From: Bacillota bacterium | GTDB taxonomy: Bacteria > Bacillota_A > Clostridia > Clostridiales > Clostridiaceae | Assembly: GCA_021837545.1 (NCBI GenBank) | Contig: JAKBFR010000104.1 | Location: 1-8,514 of the forward strand | Direction of reading: 5' to 3' | Length of the DNA: 8,514 bases | Shown here: in pieces, positions 6,480 through 8,514 of the stretch | How the letters are laid out: each line of letters opens with the position of its first letter | How positions within the stretch are numbered: position 1 is the stretch's first letter | Program-made: the position numbers and the translations under genes | Notes under the pieces: generated by a model | Told to the model about the DNA's origin: nothing | What the model saw: only the letters and a program-made list of their open reading frames with translations | Databases searched by the model: none

Positions 6480-8087
6480 TTATTTGAGATTATCTACTGC
6501 CGCTCTTTCAATAGCAAGTCCCTTAGTGTAACGTTTGATAAATTTGTTAAAACCTTCAACATCCTTAGTATTAGGATCTATCTTTGTACCCATTTTCCCT
6601 AAAAATACTTTATTTGTAAGATAATCCTGTAATGTTTCATTCGACCCTTTGTTTAGCATATAAGACGCAAGTAATGCAATACCCCATGCTCCTCCTTCTC
6701 CAGCAGTTTCCATAACAGAAACCGGAGCATTCATAGCAGCGGCCATGATTTTTTGTCCTACATCTTTAGTCTTAAATAAGCCACCATGACCTAAGATTTC
6801 ATCTAATTGAACCCCTTCTTTTTTAAGAAGAATATCTAAACCAGTTTTTAGTGCACCTAATGATGTGAATAAATTAACACGCATAAAATTAGCTAGATTG
6901 AATTTGCTTTCTGGTGAGCGCACAAACAACGGACGTCCTTCTTCAAAATTAGTTATATGTTCACCTGAGAAATAATTATAAGCTAATAAGCCTCCACAGT
7001 CTGCATCACCTTCAAGTGCCTTATTATATAGAGTTGCAAATAACTTATTCATGTCAACTTCTACACCCATTGCTTCTGCAAATTCTTTAAACAATCCAAC
7101 CCATGCATTTAGATCTGAAGTACAATTATTACAATGAACCATAGCTACTAGATTACCAGTAGGTGTTGTAACTAGATCAATTTCTTCATATACTTTTGAC
7201 AATTCCTTTTCAAGTACAATCATTGCAAAAACAGATGTTCCAGCAGAAACATTACCAGTACGCTTTGCAACGCTGTTAGTTGCGACCATGCCTGTTCCTG
7301 CATCACCTTCTGGAGGGCAAAGTGGAATACCTGGTTTCAACTGTCCAGCAACGTCTAAAAGCTTTGCTCCTTCTTCCGTAAGAACACCAGCATTTTCACC
7401 GGCTAATAAGACCTTTGGAAAAATATTTTCAAGTTTCCATGGAAAATTTTTAGAAGCAATCAATTCATCAAACTGCTGAATTATATGTGCATTATAGTTT
7501 TTCGTATTTATATCAATAGGGAACATTCCTGATGCTTCACCAATTCCTATAACTTTTTGTCCTGTTAGCTTCCAATGTAGGTATCCTTCTAAGGTTGTTT
7601 GGAAACTGATATCAACTACATGTTCTTCCTGATTTAAGATAGCCTGATAAAGATGAGAAATGCTCCATCTTTGAGGAATATGGTAGTTAAACAGTTTTGT
7701 TAATTCTTCTGAAGCCTTTTCGGTAACAGTGTTACGCCATGTACGGAATGGTACTAAAAGCTCTCCATCTTTGTTGAAAGCCATATAGCCATGCATCATG
7801 GCACTAAATCCGATTGCTCCTATATTTTGAAGAGTTACTCCATATTTTTGTTTAACATCCTCAGCCATATTCTTATAACTGTCTTGTACACCAGTCCAAA
7901 TGTCGTCTAAGCTGTAAGTCCATATATTGTTAACATATCTATTCTCCCAATCATGGCTACCAGAAGCGATAGGTGCATTATCTTCACCAATCAAAACTGC
8001 TTTAATTCGAGTTGAACCAAGTTCAATACCAAGTACTGTTTTACCATTGATGATGGCATTTTTTATATCATTACTTTCTATACTCAT
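6480..8087 (-). CDS. FGGY-family carbohydrate kinase (xylulokinase / AraK-like ribulokinase)
   Basis: This cytoplasmic 535-residue sugar kinase transfers phosphate from ATP to a ketopentose, giving the 5-phosphate. FGGY landmarks are the first phosphate loop [15 protein letters not shown] (19-33), the pentulose-contacting MHG within [12 protein letters not shown] (93-104), the probable catalytic base Asp262 in [13 protein letters not shown] (259-271), the second phosphate motif [10 protein letters not shown] (278-287) and the adenosine motif [10 protein letters not shown] (431-440). It is somewhat longer than E. coli XylB (about 484) and resembles the clostridial kinase group that includes the AraK ribulokinase of C. 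acetobutylicum, as far as I can judge by eye. Xylulokinase and L-ribulokinase are therefore both possible. GGAGG at 8095-8099, 7 nt from the ATG, fixes the start. It follows a transketolase gene by 181 bp, which fits a pentose-catabolic operon, and ends at a strong terminator. FGGY membership is secure; the substrate is inferred. Confidence 0.88.
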   Translation of the reverse strand: MSIESNDIKNAIINGKTVLGIELGSTRIKAVLIGEDNAPIASGSHDWENRYVNNIWTYSLDDIWTGVQDSYKNMAEDVKQKYGVTLQNIGAIGFSAMMHGYMAFNKDGELLVPFRTWRNTVTEKASEELTKLFNYHIPQRWSISHLYQAILNQEEHVVDISFQTTLEGYLHWKLTGQKVIGIGEASGMFPIDINTKNYNAHIIQQFDELIASKNFPWKLENIFPKVLLAGENAGVLTEEGAKLLDVAGQLKPGIPLCPPEGDAGTGMVATNSVAKRTGNVSAGTSVFAMIVLEKELSKVYEEIDLVTTPTGNLVAMVHCNNCTSDLNAWVGLFKEFAEAMGVEVDMNKLFATLYNKALEGDADCGGLLAYNYFSGEHITNFEEGRPLFVRSPESKFNLANFMRVNLFTSLGALKTGLDILLKKEGVQLDEILGHGGLFKTKDVGQKIMAAAMNAPVSVMETAGEGGAWGIALLASYMLNKGSNETLQDYLTNKVFLGKMGTKIDPNTKDVEGFNKFIKRYTKGLAIERAAVDNLK

Positions 8088-8134
8088 AAAAAAACCTCCA
8101 TTATATATCTATTGATTTCATTTAAACCATTTAG

Positions 8135-8162
8135 GAAAATGTACCCTATAAAGTACATTTTC
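8135..8162 (-). promoter_or_regulatory. Perfect 10-bp inverted repeat in the kinase leader
   Basis: GAAAATGTAC (8135-8144) and GTACATTTTC (8153-8162) form perfect arms around an 8-nt centre, about 50-75 nt upstream of the kinase ATG and within the 181-bp gap after transketolase. On the minus strand no clean U-tract follows, so it is a poor terminator in the direction of the genes. The arms carry the same GTAC-type half-site seen upstream of the transporter, so an operator or an mRNA-stabilising hairpin are both plausible. No strong promoter was found in 8088-8268, so the kinase may be cotranscribed with transketolase. Confidence 0.5.
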
Positions 8163-8268
8163 TTTTATTTTTGTTAAAACTACATAATTATTATTTTACA
8201 CACATCTATACATATGTTTCTCTTATATTTAACTACTTGTTATATTTATTAGGTATATATTGTTATAA

Positions 8269-8514
8269 CTATTTGTTAACTACCTTCATAGCCTTATCAA
8301 CAACATTTTCCACAGTGAATCCAAATTGTTTAAATAAAGTTTCTGCATTTCCTGATGCTCCGAAAGTATCTAATGAAATAACATCTCCATCAAGACCTAC
8401 ATATTTATGCCATCCAAATGATGTTAATGCTTCAACAGCAACTCTAGCTCTTACTTTATTTGGCATAACTGATTCTTTATAAGCTTCATCTTGTGCTTCG
8501 AATAACTCGAATGA
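8269..8514 (-). CDS. tkt: Transketolase, C-terminal part (gene runs off the right edge)
   Basis: The last 81 codons are present; the 5' part of the gene lies beyond the window. Transketolase is a thiamine-diphosphate enzyme that moves two-carbon units between sugar phosphates in the non-oxidative pentose phosphate pathway. The visible part is the C-terminal domain: ELFEAQDEAYKESVMP (residues 3-18 of the fragment), the RARVAVEALTSFGWHKYVG block (22-40) and the signature DTFGASGNAETLFKQFGFT (49-67), ending KAMKVVNK-TAG. The frame continues upstream of the first visible Met without a stop to the edge, so that Met is internal. Its position before a pentulose kinase suggests that pentose phosphates made by the kinase enter this pathway. 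An upstream transaldolase gene would be expected but is not visible. Confidence 0.93.
   Translation of the reverse strand, partial: SFELFEAQDEAYKESVMPNKVRARVAVEALTSFGWHKYVGLDGDVISLDTFGASGNAETLFKQFGFTVENVVDKAMKVVNK

Noticed and set aside
7288..7479. 63-codon plus-strand open frame
   Set aside because: It is antisense within the kinase gene, opposite conserved FGGY motifs.
7927..8115. 62-codon plus-strand open frame
   Set aside because: It is antisense to the kinase N-terminus and its ribosome binding site.
8171..8482. 103-codon plus-strand open frame
   Set aside because: It is antisense to the transketolase C-terminus and the adjoining noncoding gap, has no good ribosome binding site, and its translation is low-complexity and matches no family.

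Overview
The window is very AT-rich DNA whose proteins, near-consensus GGAGG ribosome binding sites, U-tailed hairpin terminators and sigma-A-like promoters suggest a low-GC Firmicute, most likely Clostridium sensu stricto. The species cannot be fixed from the sequence. Every credible gene lies on the minus strand, so transcription runs right to left. No rRNA, tRNA, CRISPR array, insertion sequence or prophage gene was seen.

Right end (8514 down to 6404): the last 81 codons of a transketolase enter from the right edge. After a 181-bp gap holding a perfect 10-bp inverted repeat comes a 535-residue FGGY-family sugar kinase of the xylulokinase/ribulokinase type, closed by a strong terminator. 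Together these point to pentose catabolism: a pentulose is phosphorylated to the 5-phosphate and fed to the non-oxidative pentose phosphate pathway.

Middle (6403 down to 5428): about 590 bp of regulatory DNA. It holds a near-consensus promoter (TTGATA, 17 nt, TATAAT) with a CcpA cre-like sequence in its spacer and overlapping palindromes, one with the core TTGTACGTAC of AraR-type operators, starting at the predicted +1. Further on are an 18-codon mini-ORF, a second promoter candidate and a 90-residue, three-helix membrane protein of unknown function. Another operator-like palindrome precedes the transporter genes.

Left-centre (5409 down to 1225): a complete multiple-monosaccharide ABC importer of the ChvE-GguA-GguB (MmsAB) type, made up of a lipoprotein sugar-binding protein, a double ATPase and a permease. 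A perfect 15-bp intercistronic hairpin separates the binding-protein gene from the ATPase gene. ATPase and permease overlap by ATGA. The unit ends at a clear terminator.

Left end: a separate gene for a DegV-family (fatty-acid-binding) protein, probably unrelated in function.

Taken together, the region looks like a sugar, probably pentose, uptake and phosphorylation locus under catabolite and substrate-specific control. I found no convincing evidence of a wholly new biological system. The items most worth checking are the dual-control promoter, the uncharacterised small membrane protein and the true substrate of the kinase/transporter pair.
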